From: Phycisphaerae bacterium
GTDB taxonomy: Bacteria > Planctomycetota > Phycisphaerae > Phycisphaerales > SM1A02
DNA: 64,000 nt
Assembly (NCBI GenBank): GCA_016795035.1
Contig: JAEUIT010000072.1
Span: forward strand, 1 to 64,000
Reading direction: 5' to 3'
The notes under the pieces were generated by a model. That model had not been told where the DNA came from. It ran no database searches and saw only the letters and a list, made by a program, of their open reading frames with translations. Of this stretch, positions 1 through 8,431 are shown in pieces; within the stretch, counting starts at the first letter, position 1, and each line of letters opens with the position of its first letter. The position numbers and the translations under genes are program-made.

Positions 1-41
1 GGCGTCGCTGGCGCCCGGACCATGGCGATCTCGATTCGGCG

Positions 42-110
42 GCCTGCTCCTCGCGGGCTCGCTGCGCTTCGCCCGCGAGGAGCAGGCGTGCTTCTCCGAT
101 CGATCGGAGA
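42..110. other. Strong hairpin (17-bp stem) plus 18-nt palindrome
   Basis: GCCTGCTCCTCGCGGGC at 42-58 pairs perfectly with 71-87 across a 12-nt loop. Six bases later, 93-110 reads TCTCCGATCGATCGGAGA, a perfect palindrome. Stem and palindrome are read directly from the sequence. Their role is unknown: a transcription terminator without a T-run or a protein-binding site are both possible. Confidence 0.6.
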
Positions 111-130
111 GGCGGGGATTCAACATACAA

Positions 131-278
131 GACCACTGCGCGTCGGGCGGTCGCGCACTGGCCAGACCGCTGCGCGTCGGGCGGTCGCGCACTGGCCAGA
201 CCACTGCGCGGCGGGCGGTCGCACACTGGCCAGACCACTGCGCGGCGGGCGGTCGCGCACTGGCCAGACCAGTGCGCG
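131..278. repeat. Tandem array, four 34-bp units plus a partial fifth
   Basis: Four consecutive 34-bp units start at 131, 165, 199 and 233 and differ at only a few positions. A fifth is cut off after about 12 bases. Each unit contains CACTGGCCAGACCACTGCGCG or a close variant; on the minus strand this reads GCAGTGGTCTGGCCAGTG, matching the array at 1341-1566 on the plus strand. The two arrays therefore flank the LamG/dockerin gene in inverted orientation. There are no variable spacers, so this is not a CRISPR. Confidence 0.85.
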
Positions 279-380
279 ATCGTCAGTGCGTCGCGCCCAA
301 CCTTCTGCGCTGATTGGGCTTAGGGTGCGAGCTCGTCCGCTATCGACGGACGCGGTCTTCCGGGAACGGTCGACGTTCGG

Positions 381-1271
381 TCAACCGGCCCAGGCACCAA
401 GCAAGATGCCGATGTCGACCCCGTCGACGACGTCGTCGCCGTTGAGGTCGGCGAAGCAACAGCCGGGGCAGGGCCCCCACGCGCCGAGGAGGATTCCGAG
501 ATCCGCGCCGTTCACGGTTCCCGATCCATCAATATCGGGATCGCCGACGGCGCCGGGCTCTTCGCGCAGGGCTAGCTCGGCGAGTTCGAAGCCGGTGAGG
601 GCGCGCGCGTAGATCTGGATCTCGTCCATAGCGCCACTGAAGGGCAGCGTGCCATCGATATCGGTGCAGGCGCCTCTGCCGAACTCAAGCGCCGCCGCCG
701 TCGTGGAGAAGTCAACCACACCCGCGCCGTAGCCAAGGCCCACGAGGCAACCGTCGATGAATGTCATGACGACCTGGCCCGTGCGGCGCATGGCGAAGTG
801 ACGCCACACGCCGTCATTGAGGGGGTCGGTCGTAAAAGTCAGCGTGTAGTTCGACGCCTTATCGCCGGCAAGTTCGGAGATGGCGCGTTCGCCGTCGATC
901 GCGCGGATGTCGAGCATCTCGGTGGCTCCGCATTGCGGTCGCTTCGACATGAGCGAGGCGGGAATCGTCACGTCAAAACGCACCCAGAACGCGATCGTGA
1001 AGTCCGAGGTGCCGAGGTTCGCCGCGGTGGTCCCAGCGGTGACGTACTCGCCGGAATCAAACTGCATCGCTTGGCCGAAGACGCCGGGCACGAAACTCAC
1101 GTTGCCGACGGCCGTGCCGTTCGCGCCGCCGACCGTGTCTGCCAACGAACCGTTGGCGGACCAGCGGTGGACGAGTCCGGGGAACGTGACTTGGGCGTGT
1201 GCCCCGGTGGAGTAAACGAGCGCAGCAAAAGCGCCTGCGGCGACGAAACCGATGGGTCCAACCTTCGACAT
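381..1271 (-). CDS. Secreted LamG-domain protein with C-terminal dockerin-like repeats
   Basis: A 296-aa exported protein. The start at 1271 is chosen because it begins a signal peptide (MSKVGPIGFVAAGAFAALVY, cut near AHA-Q) and follows a good ribosome site, GAGGAG, 7 nt upstream; the open frame extends further but only through repeat sequence. Residues about 28-220 resemble a concanavalin/LamG (laminin-G-3) jelly-roll, which commonly binds glycans or proteins. Residues 244-296 form two dockerin-type calcium-binding repeats (DIDGSGTVNGADLGILLGAW and DLNGDDVVDGVDIGILLGAW). Repeats of this type at the C-terminus of secreted proteins are common in planctomycetes, where their partner is not established. 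The gene is flanked by inverted repeat arrays and is divergent from panB. The ligand is unknown. Confidence 0.85.
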   Translation of the reverse strand: MSKVGPIGFVAAGAFAALVYSTGAHAQVTFPGLVHRWSANGSLADTVGGANGTAVGNVSFVPGVFGQAMQFDSGEYVTAGTTAANLGTSDFTIAFWVRFDVTIPASLMSKRPQCGATEMLDIRAIDGERAISELAGDKASNYTLTFTTDPLNDGVWRHFAMRRTGQVVMTFIDGCLVGLGYGAGVVDFSTTAAALEFGRGACTDIDGTLPFSGAMDEIQIYARALTGFELAELALREEPGAVGDPDIDGSGTVNGADLGILLGAWGPCPGCCFADLNGDDVVDGVDIGILLGAWAG

Positions 1272-1340
1272 GTCTGTTCTCCTCGTCTGACCGGCCTCCG
1301 GACGGGGAGGCGTGGCGGCAACGTATCTCGCCGAGCGGTC

Positions 1341-1566
1341 GCGCACTAGTCTGTCCAGTGGGCGTCCGCGCAGGGGTCTGTCCAGTGCGCCCCGGGGGCC
1401 GCGTGGTCCGTCCAATGCCCCCGGCGCAGTGGTCTGTCCAGTTCGCCCGCGCACAGGTCTGTCCAGTGCCCCCGCCACGTCCAATGCTCCCGGCGCAGTG
1501 GTCTGTCCAGTGCGCTCCCGCGCACGGGTCTGTCCAGTGCCCCCCGCGCAGTGGTCTGTCCACTGC
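1341..1566. repeat. Irregular array of about nine GGTCTGTCCAGTG motifs
   Basis: Eight to nine copies of a motif close to GCGCAGTGGTCTGTCCAGTG occur every 20-35 bp, separated by C/G-rich spacers. Two copies (near 1401 and 1475) are degenerate. The array lies between the 5' ends of the divergent LamG/dockerin gene (start 1271) and panB (start 1632). It is the reverse complement of the 34-bp array at 131-278. Its position fits a regulatory cluster or the end of a mobile or structured element. It is non-coding; frames running through it are low-complexity artefacts. Confidence 0.8.
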
Positions 1567-1631
1567 CCTCCCCCGGCCTCGCGTGCGACAATCCGACCCC
1601 GGCTGGTCTACGCTCACGCCACTCGATCCCA

Positions 1632-2639
1632 ATGACTTCACGCAACGACCCACACGCTGGCCACCCGGCTCCATCCGGCTCGCACACCTCTCCGGGAATG
1701 CCGGCCCGGCCGCAGCCCGACGGTCCGCGATCGGCGTCGACCGCCGGCGAGGGAACGCCCGCGAACGACGGCCTCGCCGCCCCGGTCACGATTCGCACGC
1801 TGCAACGCTGGCGGCGGGAAGGCGTGAAGTTCGCCTGCCTCACCTGTTACGACGCCACCACCGCCCGATGGCTCGAGAAGGCCGGCATCCCCGTCCTTCT
1901 CGTCGGCGACACCGCGGCGGAGGTCATCCTCGGATACCCGGCCACCTTGCACGCGCCGCTCGACTTCCTCATTCAGCTCACGGCGGCGGTGAAGCGCGGC
2001 GCCCCCAAGTGCCTCGTCATGGGTGACATGCCGTTCCTCTCGTACCAAGCGTCCGATGAGGAAGGCGTCCGGAACGCCGGACGATTCATGACCGAAGGCA
2101 TGGCCGACGCCGTGAAGCTCGAAGCCGACCGGTCCTTCGCCCCGCTCTTCCGGCTGATGAGCCGAGCCGGCATCCCGGCGGTCGCCCACATCGGGTCGCG
2201 TCCGCAGCACGCTCGCATGCACGGCGGCTACTACGCAGCGGGAAAGACCGCTGAGGCCGCGAGGGGGCTCCTCGAAGACGCCCTCGCCCTCGAAGACGCC
2301 GGGGCGGTCCTCCTTCTCATCGAAGCGGCCCCGCAAGAAGTCACGGAACTCATCGTTTCGAGGGTCCGCGTTCCCGTCATCGGATGCGGCGCCGGTTCGC
2401 GCTGCGATGGTCAAGTCGTGGTCACGCACGACCTCCTCGGGCTAACGGAATGGCAGCCCGGATTCGCCAAACCGCTTGTTGAAATGGGCAAGCACCTCAT
2501 CTCTATGGCGACGGCGTGGAAGGACCGCGTCCGAACGGGCCAACTCGGAGAACACCCATACGTCATGAATGACGCCGAACTCGCGGCGCTGGACGTCCTG
2601 CGCCGGAGCCTGCCGCCCACCAAGGCGGACGGCGCCTGA
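1632..2639 (+). CDS. panB: 3-methyl-2-oxobutanoate hydroxymethyltransferase (ketopantoate hydroxymethyltransferase)
   Basis: Cytosolic enzyme that transfers the one-carbon unit of 5,10-methylene-THF to 3-methyl-2-oxobutanoate, the first committed step of pantothenate and CoA synthesis. Family landmarks are visible: TCYDATTARWLEKAGI near the N-terminus of the barrel, a GDTAAEV metal/substrate loop, VMGDMPFLSY, AHIGSRPQ, LLIEAAPQEV with the catalytic acid, and GCGAGSRCDGQVVVTHDLLG. The ATG at 1632 gives 335 aa. The family is usually about 265 aa, and the extra 50-60 residues are a Pro/Ser/Arg-rich N-terminus, so a start further downstream cannot be excluded. No pan neighbours are present. Confidence 0.93.
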   Translation: MTSRNDPHAGHPAPSGSHTSPGMPARPQPDGPRSASTAGEGTPANDGLAAPVTIRTLQRWRREGVKFACLTCYDATTARWLEKAGIPVLLVGDTAAEVILGYPATLHAPLDFLIQLTAAVKRGAPKCLVMGDMPFLSYQASDEEGVRNAGRFMTEGMADAVKLEADRSFAPLFRLMSRAGIPAVAHIGSRPQHARMHGGYYAAGKTAEAARGLLEDALALEDAGAVLLLIEAAPQEVTELIVSRVRVPVIGCGAGSRCDGQVVVTHDLLGLTEWQPGFAKPLVEMGKHLISMATAWKDRVRTGQLGEHPYVMNDAELAALDVLRRSLPPTKADGA

Positions 2640-2746
2640 CGCCTGACGGACGGGCGCATCCGAGGCCATCGCTCATCGTCCGGACACGGTTTTCCCGCGT
2701 CCGTCGGTCCGAGTCACGATCGCACCCTGAAAGATCAAGTACTCAC

Positions 2747-4264
2747 ATGCGTGGAATCACAACAGTCGGTCCGGCACTCGTCGTACTCACCGCCGCCGCC
2801 GCCGCGCTCTTCGCGGCTCCCGCAGCGGTTCGCCAGTTCGTCAGCGGGCAAACGTCCGTCGACGTGACGCTCGCGTCGAAGCGGCTCGAGAGCGAGACGA
2901 ACATCCTCGAATCGATCAACTCCGTGCAGCGCGACATCGCGCGCGTCGTCGAGCCGAGCGTCGTGCACGTCTCGACCACCGGCATGGTGCGCCGTCGCGG
3001 CAACGGCATGGGCCAGCCCTTCGTGCAGAGCGGCTCCGGCTGGATCTGGGACGACAAGGGCCACATCGTGACGAACGCGCACGTCGTCGACGGCGCGGAG
3101 CGCATCGAAGTGCAGCTCCACGACGGCGAGCTGCGCGACGCCGAGCTCGTCGGCCGCGACATCCGCACCGACATCGCGGTCCTGAAGATCGAGCCGACGG
3201 CCATCCATCCCGCGCATCGCGGCAACAGCGATGAGCTGCAACAGGGAGATTTGGTCTACGCGTTCGGCTCGCCGTTCGACTTCCGCTTCTCGATGTCGTC
3301 GGGCATCGTGTCGGGCCTCGGCCGCACGGCCGGCCCGGAAGAGATCGACTACCAGAACTTCATCCAGGTCGACGCGGCCATCAACCCCGGCAACTCCGGC
3401 GGTCCGCTCACGGACATCCGCGGGCGCGTCGTCGGCATGAACACCGCGATCGCGACCGGCCGCGGAAACACCGTCGGCCAAGGGCAGTTCGCGGGCATCG
3501 GCCTCGCGATTCCGATGTCGATGATCGATTACGTCGTGACGCAGCTCATCGAGACCGGTGAGGTGCGCAAGGGCTTCCTCGGCGTGCGCGTCGAGGCGCC
3601 GGACATGCTCCGGTCGTTGCAGGTGGGCGAGCCGACGCTCCGCTTCGTCGCCGAGAACTTCAAGGGCGAAGGCGCGGTGGTGACGCTCGTCGATCCCAAG
3701 TCGCCCGCGCTCAAGTCGGGCCTCCGCGTCGGCGACGTGCTTCTCGCCGTCGGCGGCCGCAAGATCACCTCGAGCGAGCAGGTCCCCGCGATCATCTCGT
3801 CGACGCGGCCCGGCACCGACGTCACGCTTGACATCTGGCGCGCGAATCTCGCGTCGGGCGCGGCTGAAACGACGAGTTTGATCGTGACGCTCGGCGAGCT
3901 CGATCCGTCCTCGCGCTCGGGACCGTTCCCCGCGGCGATGGAGCGCGTGGGCCTCGAGAAGATCACGACGGCGACCGAACAGCGCTGCCGCGAGCTCGAC
4001 GTGCCGTTCCGCCGTGGCGTGCTCGTCGAGACCGTCACCGCCGGCTCGGAAGTCGAGAAGTACGTGCCCGCCGGCTCGATCATCGTCGAAGTGCTCGAGC
4101 AGCCCGTCGGCAGCGTGGACGAGTTCTTCGCTCGCGTCGACCGCTACCTCACATCCCTGCGGAACGGCCGCATGATGACCGCCGGCTTCCTGCAGGTGCC
4201 GATCACCGTCATCACGCCGACCGGCGACGTTCAGCGCGTCTTCCTTCCGCTGACGCCGCGATAA
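2747..4264 (+). CDS. HtrA/DegP-type periplasmic serine protease with PDZ domain
   Basis: A 505-aa S1C-family protease for quality control of envelope proteins. An N-terminal hydrophobic segment (residues 8-27) acts as a signal peptide or anchor. The trypsin-like domain carries the full catalytic triad: His112 in TNAHVV, Asp142 in TDIAVLKI and Ser217 in NPGNSGGPL. A PDZ domain follows (about 265-380, with GFLGVRVE and the SGLRVGDVLLAVGG loop), and a more divergent second PDZ-like segment reaches the C-terminus. The ATG follows an A/G-rich stretch (GAAAGA). It stands alone between panB and an ABC ATPase. Confidence 0.92.
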   Translation: MRGITTVGPALVVLTAAAAALFAAPAAVRQFVSGQTSVDVTLASKRLESETNILESINSVQRDIARVVEPSVVHVSTTGMVRRRGNGMGQPFVQSGSGWIWDDKGHIVTNAHVVDGAERIEVQLHDGELRDAELVGRDIRTDIAVLKIEPTAIHPAHRGNSDELQQGDLVYAFGSPFDFRFSMSSGIVSGLGRTAGPEEIDYQNFIQVDAAINPGNSGGPLTDIRGRVVGMNTAIATGRGNTVGQGQFAGIGLAIPMSMIDYVVTQLIETGEVRKGFLGVRVEAPDMLRSLQVGEPTLRFVAENFKGEGAVVTLVDPKSPALKSGLRVGDVLLAVGGRKITSSEQVPAIISSTRPGTDVTLDIWRANLASGAAETTSLIVTLGELDPSSRSGPFPAAMERVGLEKITTATEQRCRELDVPFRRGVLVETVTAGSEVEKYVPAGSIIVEVLEQPVGSVDEFFARVDRYLTSLRNGRMMTAGFLQVPITVITPTGDVQRVFLPLTPR

Positions 4265-4309
4265 GGCACGAGTTTCCGCCGACCCACACCGGGAGGCGGC
4301 GAGGTTCGA

Positions 4310-4347
4310 GGCGGTGCGTTCGCGGATCGGGGTCCGCGCGCACCGCC
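4310..4347 (+). terminator. Possible terminator hairpin after htrA
   Basis: GGCGGTGCG (4310-4318) pairs with CGCACCGCC (4339-4347), and inside it CGCGGA (4321-4326) pairs with TCCGCG (4333-4338). The result is a nearly continuous 15-bp stem with a 6-nt loop. It sits 46 bp after the protease stop codon. No T-run follows, so it may act only as a strong mRNA 3' structure. Confidence 0.4.
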
Positions 4348-4399
4348 CGAACGGCGCCGCTTCCCGGTTGTCGTTCTGCGTCGCACCCGCGCTTGCCAC

Positions 4400-4405
4400 T
4401 ACTAT
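4400..4405 (+). promoter_or_regulatory. -10 box for the ABC ATPase gene (leaderless pattern)
   Basis: TACTAT lies exactly 9 nt before the ATG at 4415, with no Shine-Dalgarno between. Transcription would start about 3 nt before the start codon. The same arrangement recurs at several other genes in the window. Confidence 0.5.
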
Positions 4406-4414
4406 CTCGGCCGC

Positions 4415-5287
4415 ATGGTCGCGCCAACGAACTCCGCCCAAGCCGCGCTCCTCGAGCGCCCGCTCCTCGAGGTCGTGAACCTCGAAACGCACTTCCCCGT
4501 GCGCCGTGGCGTGCTGCAACGCGTCGTCGGCCATGTGAAGGCGGTCGACGGCGTGTCGTTCCATCTCGCGAAGGGCGAGACGCTCGGGCTCGTGGGCGAG
4601 TCCGGCTGCGGGAAGACGACGGTCGGCCGCACGATTCTCCGGCTCATCCCCGCGACCGGCGGCCAGGTCTTCTTCGACGGCAAGGACGTCTACGCGCAGT
4701 CCGCCGCAAGCATGCGGGCGTTGCGTCGCCAGATGCAGATCATCTTCCAGGATCCGGGCGGCTCGCTCAATCCGCGCATGCGCGTCGGGCGCATCGTGGG
4801 CGAACCGCTCGAGGTGCACGGCATGGCGAGCGGCGACGAGCTTCGTCATCGCGTCGAGTCGCTCCTCGAGCGCTGCGGCCTGTGGCGCCAGGCTGCCGAC
4901 CGATATCCGCACGAATTCTCCGGCGGCCAGCGGCAGCGCATCGGCATCGCCCGCGCCCTCGCGCTCGAGCCGCGCATGATCGTCTGCGACGAGCCGACCT
5001 CCGCGCTCGACGTTTCCATCCAATCGCAGATCCTCAATCTCCTCAGCGACCTGCAGGACGAGTTCGGACTCTCGTACCTCTTCATCTCGCACGACATGGC
5101 GGTGATCCACCACATCTGCGATCGGATCGCGGTGATGTGGAACGGGAAGATCGTCGAAGCCGGCTCGCGCGACGACATCATCGAGCGGCCGAAGCATGCG
5201 TACACGCAAGCGCTCCTCTCGGCCGTGCCCGAAGCCGATCCGCGCCGCAAGAAGGCGCGGCTCAAGTTCGAAGGGATGAAGATGTGA
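4415..5287 (+). CDS. Oligopeptide/dipeptide-type ABC transporter ATP-binding protein (OppF/DppF-like)
   Basis: A 290-aa ATPase that would energise uptake of peptides, nickel or similar solutes through an Opp/Dpp-family permease. Walker A is GESGCGKTT (residues 61-69), the Q-loop is [14 protein letters not shown], the signature is [15 protein letters not shown] (167-181), and Walker B is [13 protein letters not shown] (188-200) followed by the H-loop FISHDMAV. The C-terminal [14 protein letters not shown] segment is typical of the OppD/F subfamily. No permease, binding protein or second ATPase lies nearby, so its partners must be elsewhere. Its stop overlaps the GTG of the next gene by 4 bp, suggesting coupled translation. 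Confidence 0.9.
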   Translation: MVAPTNSAQAALLERPLLEVVNLETHFPVRRGVLQRVVGHVKAVDGVSFHLAKGETLGLVGESGCGKTTVGRTILRLIPATGGQVFFDGKDVYAQSAASMRALRRQMQIIFQDPGGSLNPRMRVGRIVGEPLEVHGMASGDELRHRVESLLERCGLWRQAADRYPHEFSGGQRQRIGIARALALEPRMIVCDEPTSALDVSIQSQILNLLSDLQDEFGLSYLFISHDMAVIHHICDRIAVMWNGKIVEAGSRDDIIERPKHAYTQALLSAVPEADPRRKKARLKFEGMKM

Positions 5288-5757
5288 ATCCGACGACGAA
5301 ACGCCGCGTCGATCTCGCGATCATCCTGCTCTTCGTCGTGACGGGTCTCTTCACGCTCATCGTCGGCTGGCGCACGCTGAGCGGCGTGCGGGAGACCGCC
5401 TACGAGACCGATCGTCGCATGCGCACGCTCGCGTTCGCGGTGCTCGCATACGCGAGCGAGTTCGGGCAGTTCCCGATGTCGAACGAGGAGTTGCAGGCGT
5501 TCGGGCTCGGCCCCGACGAGATCGCCGTCGTGTCGTCGAAGAACCAATGGCCGTCGAAGCGCGACGTCGCGCAACAGGGCGCCGCGACGTCGACGCTCGA
5601 CGAATCCATCCGCTCGATCCTGATCGTCTATGGCGACCATCGCGGCATGCCGCCCTACCTCAAGCCCGACGGCCTGCCCACGAAAAACGGCACCGGACCC
5701 GAGGTGAACTCGTGGCTGGAGTCGTTCGGCCGCGACTTATCGCTGTCCACGAAGTGA
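5284..5757 (+). CDS. Small single-pass membrane protein, function unknown
   Basis: 157 aa starting at a GTG that overlaps the ABC ATPase stop (GTGA). One transmembrane helix spans about residues 9-28 ([20 protein letters not shown]). It is followed by a segment ([21 protein letters not shown]) that faintly resembles the hydrophilic part of type II pseudopilins, but there is no prepilin cleavage site. The rest is hydrophilic. The tight coupling to the ATPase gene argues that it is real and co-expressed. I do not recognise a family. Confidence 0.7.
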   Translation: MNPTTKRRVDLAIILLFVVTGLFTLIVGWRTLSGVRETAYETDRRMRTLAFAVLAYASEFGQFPMSNEELQAFGLGPDEIAVVSSKNQWPSKRDVAQQGAATSTLDESIRSILIVYGDHRGMPPYLKPDGLPTKNGTGPEVNSWLESFGRDLSLSTK

Positions 5758-5783
5758 GGTGTTGGGCGCACAATGCGTCCTCC

Positions 5784-6683
5784 ATGACCTCCGCCTCCTC
5801 GACCGTGTCCGCGCCCGCATCCATCCGCTCCGTTCCGCCCGAGTCGCCGCTCGTCGACGTGATGCAGGGCGCCGCGCGCTGGGAGATTCCGGTCCACGAG
5901 CACGGGCTCATCGCGCTCGTCGATGCGATGCCGCGGCTCGTGCCGCAGGGGAAGACCGGCGACTTCGCGATCGTGCAGGCGGCGCGCGTGAGCTACGGCG
6001 AAGGCACGAAGCAGGTGAGCGAAGATCGCGGGCTCGTGCGCTACCTGATGCGGCATCGGCACTCGACACCGTTCGAGATGGTCGAGTTCAAGTTCCACGT
6101 CGTGATGCCGATCTTCATCGCGCGGCAGTGGATCCGTCACCGCACCGCGAACGTGAACGAGTACTCGGCGCGCTATTCGATCGTGCCCGACCGCTTCTAC
6201 CGGCCGTCGATCGAGAACATTCGCCAGCAGAGCTCGACGAACCGCCAAGGCGGCGACCAGCCGGTCGACGTCGGCACGGCCGAGGAGTTCCTCCGTCTTC
6301 TCGAGGAGGCCGAGTCGAGCTACACGCGCTACATCGGGCTCACCGAGCGCGGCGTGGCCCGCGAACTTGCGCGCACCGCGTTGCCGGTGAGCGTCTACAC
6401 CGAGTGGTACTGGAAGTGCGACCTGCACAACATCTTCCACTTCCTCTCGCTGCGCATGGATCCGCACGCGCAGAAGGAGATCCAGGACTACGCCAACGCG
6501 ATGTACCGGCTGATCCAGCCGATCGTCCCCGTGGCAGCCGAGGCGTTCGAGGATTACCGCCTCAACGCGATGCACCTGACGTCGCTCGAGATCGAGGCGC
6601 TCCGCACCGGCGAGCCGCTCAAGACGACCAATAAGCGCGAGATCGCCGAATGGGACGCGAAGCGAGCCCGGCTCGGCCGTTGA
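5784..6683 (+). CDS. thyX: Flavin-dependent thymidylate synthase
   Basis: Makes dTMP from dUMP using methylene-THF, FAD and NADPH, without producing dihydrofolate. The diagnostic ThyX motif RHR-x7-S is present as RHRTANVNEYS (residues 118-128). Other family blocks include FAIVQAARVSYGEG, MRHRHSTPFEMVEFKFH and the C-terminal RTALPVSVYTEWYWKCDLHN. The ATG at 5784 gives 299 aa, with a 25-residue Ser/Pro-rich leader before the conserved part. A -10-like CACAAT stands 9 nt before the ATG. Since ThyX does not oxidise THF, the cell may manage with little or no DHFR (inference). Confidence 0.95.
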   Translation: MTSASSTVSAPASIRSVPPESPLVDVMQGAARWEIPVHEHGLIALVDAMPRLVPQGKTGDFAIVQAARVSYGEGTKQVSEDRGLVRYLMRHRHSTPFEMVEFKFHVVMPIFIARQWIRHRTANVNEYSARYSIVPDRFYRPSIENIRQQSSTNRQGGDQPVDVGTAEEFLRLLEEAESSYTRYIGLTERGVARELARTALPVSVYTEWYWKCDLHNIFHFLSLRMDPHAQKEIQDYANAMYRLIQPIVPVAAEAFEDYRLNAMHLTSLEIEALRTGEPLKTTNKREIAEWDAKRARLGR

Positions 6684-6746
6684 CCGCGTTGCAGCCAATC
6701 TGCGAATCGATCGAACCGCGCGAGCCCGCGCCCGCTACTCGACGCC

Positions 6747-7748
6747 ATGACTGACGCAGCCGTCGCGCCTCGGCGCTGGTGGGTCCGCACGCGATCGGCG
6801 CTCGTCGCGCTCGCGATCGTGGCCGCCGCGGCCACGGCGGGCGCGTTTGCCGTCGGGCGACTCGCGGGCGGGCAGGCCCACGCGCTCCTGAGCCCGTGGA
6901 CCTTCCAGTACTGGCTTGCACTCCTCGTTGCAGCCGTCGCGCTCGCAGCCCTTCGGGCGCGGCGATCGGCGCTCGTCGTTGCAGCCTTCGCCGTCTGGCC
7001 GTCGACTCTCGTCGTGCCGACGCTCGTCCGCACGGCGCCCGCGCCCACGGCCCACGGATTCCCGCTCCGTGTGGTCAGCGCCAACGTGCTCGTTTGGCAA
7101 ACGCCGTCGCGCGAGGCGATCAACTGGTTCCTCGAGTCGGACCCCGACCTCCTCGCGGTCTTGGAGTGCTCGCACGCGTGGTCGAAGGCGCTCGCCCCGG
7201 TTCACGAGCGGCTTCCGTACGTCGTCGAGCTGCCGACGGCCGATCCTCGCGGAACGGCGCTCCTGAGCCGGTATCCGCTGCGCGATACGCGCGTGACGCT
7301 CGCGCCGACCGGCTACCTGCCGTACATCGACGCGACCGTCGACACGCCCGCGGGTCCGGTGCGCGTCACGATCGTGCATCCCCTCGCGCCGATGCATGCC
7401 GGCCACACCGAAGCGCGCGACGCCGAGATCGCGTGGCATGCCGAGCGGCTCGCGACGTGCGCGATCCCGCTCATCGTTGCAGGCGACTTCAACGAGTCGC
7501 CCGATGGCCGCGCGTTCGCGGGCTTCGTGGAGACGAGCGGCCTGCGACCGGCGCGCGAGGGATTCGGGCGCACGCCGACCTGGCCCTCCAGCAACGGAGA
7601 GTTGCTCGTGCCGACCTTCCTTCAGATGGCGATCGACCACTGCTTCGTGTCGAAGCACTTCGACGTGCGGCACTTCGATCGGGGGCCGGACATCGGTTCC
7701 GACCATCGGCCGATCCTGGCCGACCTCGTCCTCAGGCGCTCGCCGTGA
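6747..7748 (+). CDS. Membrane-anchored endonuclease/exonuclease/phosphatase (EEP) family protein
   Basis: 333 aa. Two to three N-terminal transmembrane helices (about residues 15-35, 45-65 and 68-85) precede an EEP fold. Metal and catalytic motifs are visible: SANVLVWQTPSREA, the acidic position in DLLAVLECS, the GDFNESP loop (246-252), IDHCFVS (296-302) and GSDHRPILADL (317-327). This architecture, multi-helix N-terminus plus EEP domain, is widespread and mostly uncharacterised; phosphodiesterase activity on the outer face of the inner membrane is the usual guess. The stop lies 9 bp from that of the convergent lipoprotein gene. Confidence 0.85.
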   Translation: MTDAAVAPRRWWVRTRSALVALAIVAAAATAGAFAVGRLAGGQAHALLSPWTFQYWLALLVAAVALAALRARRSALVVAAFAVWPSTLVVPTLVRTAPAPTAHGFPLRVVSANVLVWQTPSREAINWFLESDPDLLAVLECSHAWSKALAPVHERLPYVVELPTADPRGTALLSRYPLRDTRVTLAPTGYLPYIDATVDTPAGPVRVTIVHPLAPMHAGHTEARDAEIAWHAERLATCAIPLIVAGDFNESPDGRAFAGFVETSGLRPAREGFGRTPTWPSSNGELLVPTFLQMAIDHCFVSKHFDVRHFDRGPDIGSDHRPILADLVLRRSP

Positions 7749-7757
7749 TCACGGGGA

Positions 7758-8204
7758 TCAGCGCGTCTCGACTTCGGTCAGGACCGCCTGAAGACCGATG
7801 AGCGGTTGCGTGGCGTCGAGCTGCAATTCGACGAGGCGAATCGGCGTCGGCTGGAAGTAGCGAAGCGCGCCGCCGGGGTTCGGGCCCTCGCCGCGGATGT
7901 CCCAGAAGTCGCCCATCGGGATGCGCTTGTTCTCGCCCGCCTCGATGCGATCGACGTGGCAGAGGTAGCGCTGGTTGAGCCAGACATCCACGTTCTCGAA
8001 CGTGCGCGGAGTCGCGTTCACGATGACCATCGTGTCGCCGTCGGCGATCGCCTGGGCGTCGATCGTCTCGCCGGGCTTCAGCCAGAACGGGTACTGCCGC
8101 GTCGCCTTGGCGGGGTCCGACCGAATGACGGAACAGCCCGTCGCCCAGAGGGCGGCGAGCGCGAGGGCGGCGAGCGGGGCTACAAGGCTCTGAAGGCGAC
8201 GCAC
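7758..8204 (-). CDS. Small putative lipoprotein, function unknown
   Basis: 148 aa from a GTG start. A signal peptide ends in a lipobox (LWATGC, Cys near residue 24), so it is probably lipid-anchored in the envelope. The mature part is a small beta-rich domain (GDTMVIVNATPRTFENVDVW and RRIPMGDFWDIRGEG-like segments) reminiscent of immunoglobulin-like folds, but I cannot assign a family. A TACACT box lies 8 nt before the GTG. The gene is convergent with the EEP gene. Confidence 0.75.
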   Translation of the reverse strand: MRRLQSLVAPLAALALAALWATGCSVIRSDPAKATRQYPFWLKPGETIDAQAIADGDTMVIVNATPRTFENVDVWLNQRYLCHVDRIEAGENKRIPMGDFWDIRGEGPNPGGALRYFQPTPIRLVELQLDATQPLIGLQAVLTEVETR

Positions 8205-8212
8205 GGGGGCGG

Positions 8213-8218
8213 AGTGTA
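8213..8218 (-). promoter_or_regulatory. -10 box for the lipoprotein gene (leaderless pattern)
   Basis: On the minus strand TACACT is followed by 8 nt and then the GTG start at 8204, with no ribosome-binding site. This matches the short spacing seen at other genes in the window and supports the GTG as the start. Confidence 0.5.
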
Positions 8219-8431
8219 TGGGACGCGGCGACGGCGGGCCGATCGGGACGATTCGCGGGCGGACGCGAGTTTCGCTGCGAGATTCCGCGAGCGGGGCCGC
8301 AGGAGTTTCTCGTGTCTATTCCGCCGCAGTCTTGCCGCCCGTCCGAGCGGGTCGCATACTCGCGTCGGGCGGAAGGGCACTGCCCCAAGCAGTGAGGAGA
8401 ACGGCGAGCCCGTTTCGCCAGTGATGTTCCG

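Larger units (their letters stand above)
1..380. other. Gene-free stretch with hairpins and a tandem array
   Basis: No convincing coding region is seen; the open frame here is only a product of the repeats and high GC. From left to right it holds a 17-bp perfect inverted repeat (42-58 with 71-87, 12-nt loop), an 18-nt perfect palindrome (93-110), a 4 x 34 bp tandem array (131-266 plus a partial copy) and about 100 bp of plain sequence before the 3' end of the LamG/dockerin gene. The long hairpin may end transcription of a gene lying left of the window, but no T-run follows it. Confidence 0.6.

Noticed and set aside
131-278. Possible CRISPR array
   Set aside because: The 34-bp units are directly adjacent and nearly identical over their whole length; there are no variable spacers and no cas genes.
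2735-5209. Long minus-strand frame of 824 codons
   Set aside because: It is antisense to htrA and the ABC ATPase, very rich in Arg/Asp/His, has no motif, and arises from the GC-rich third positions of the real genes.
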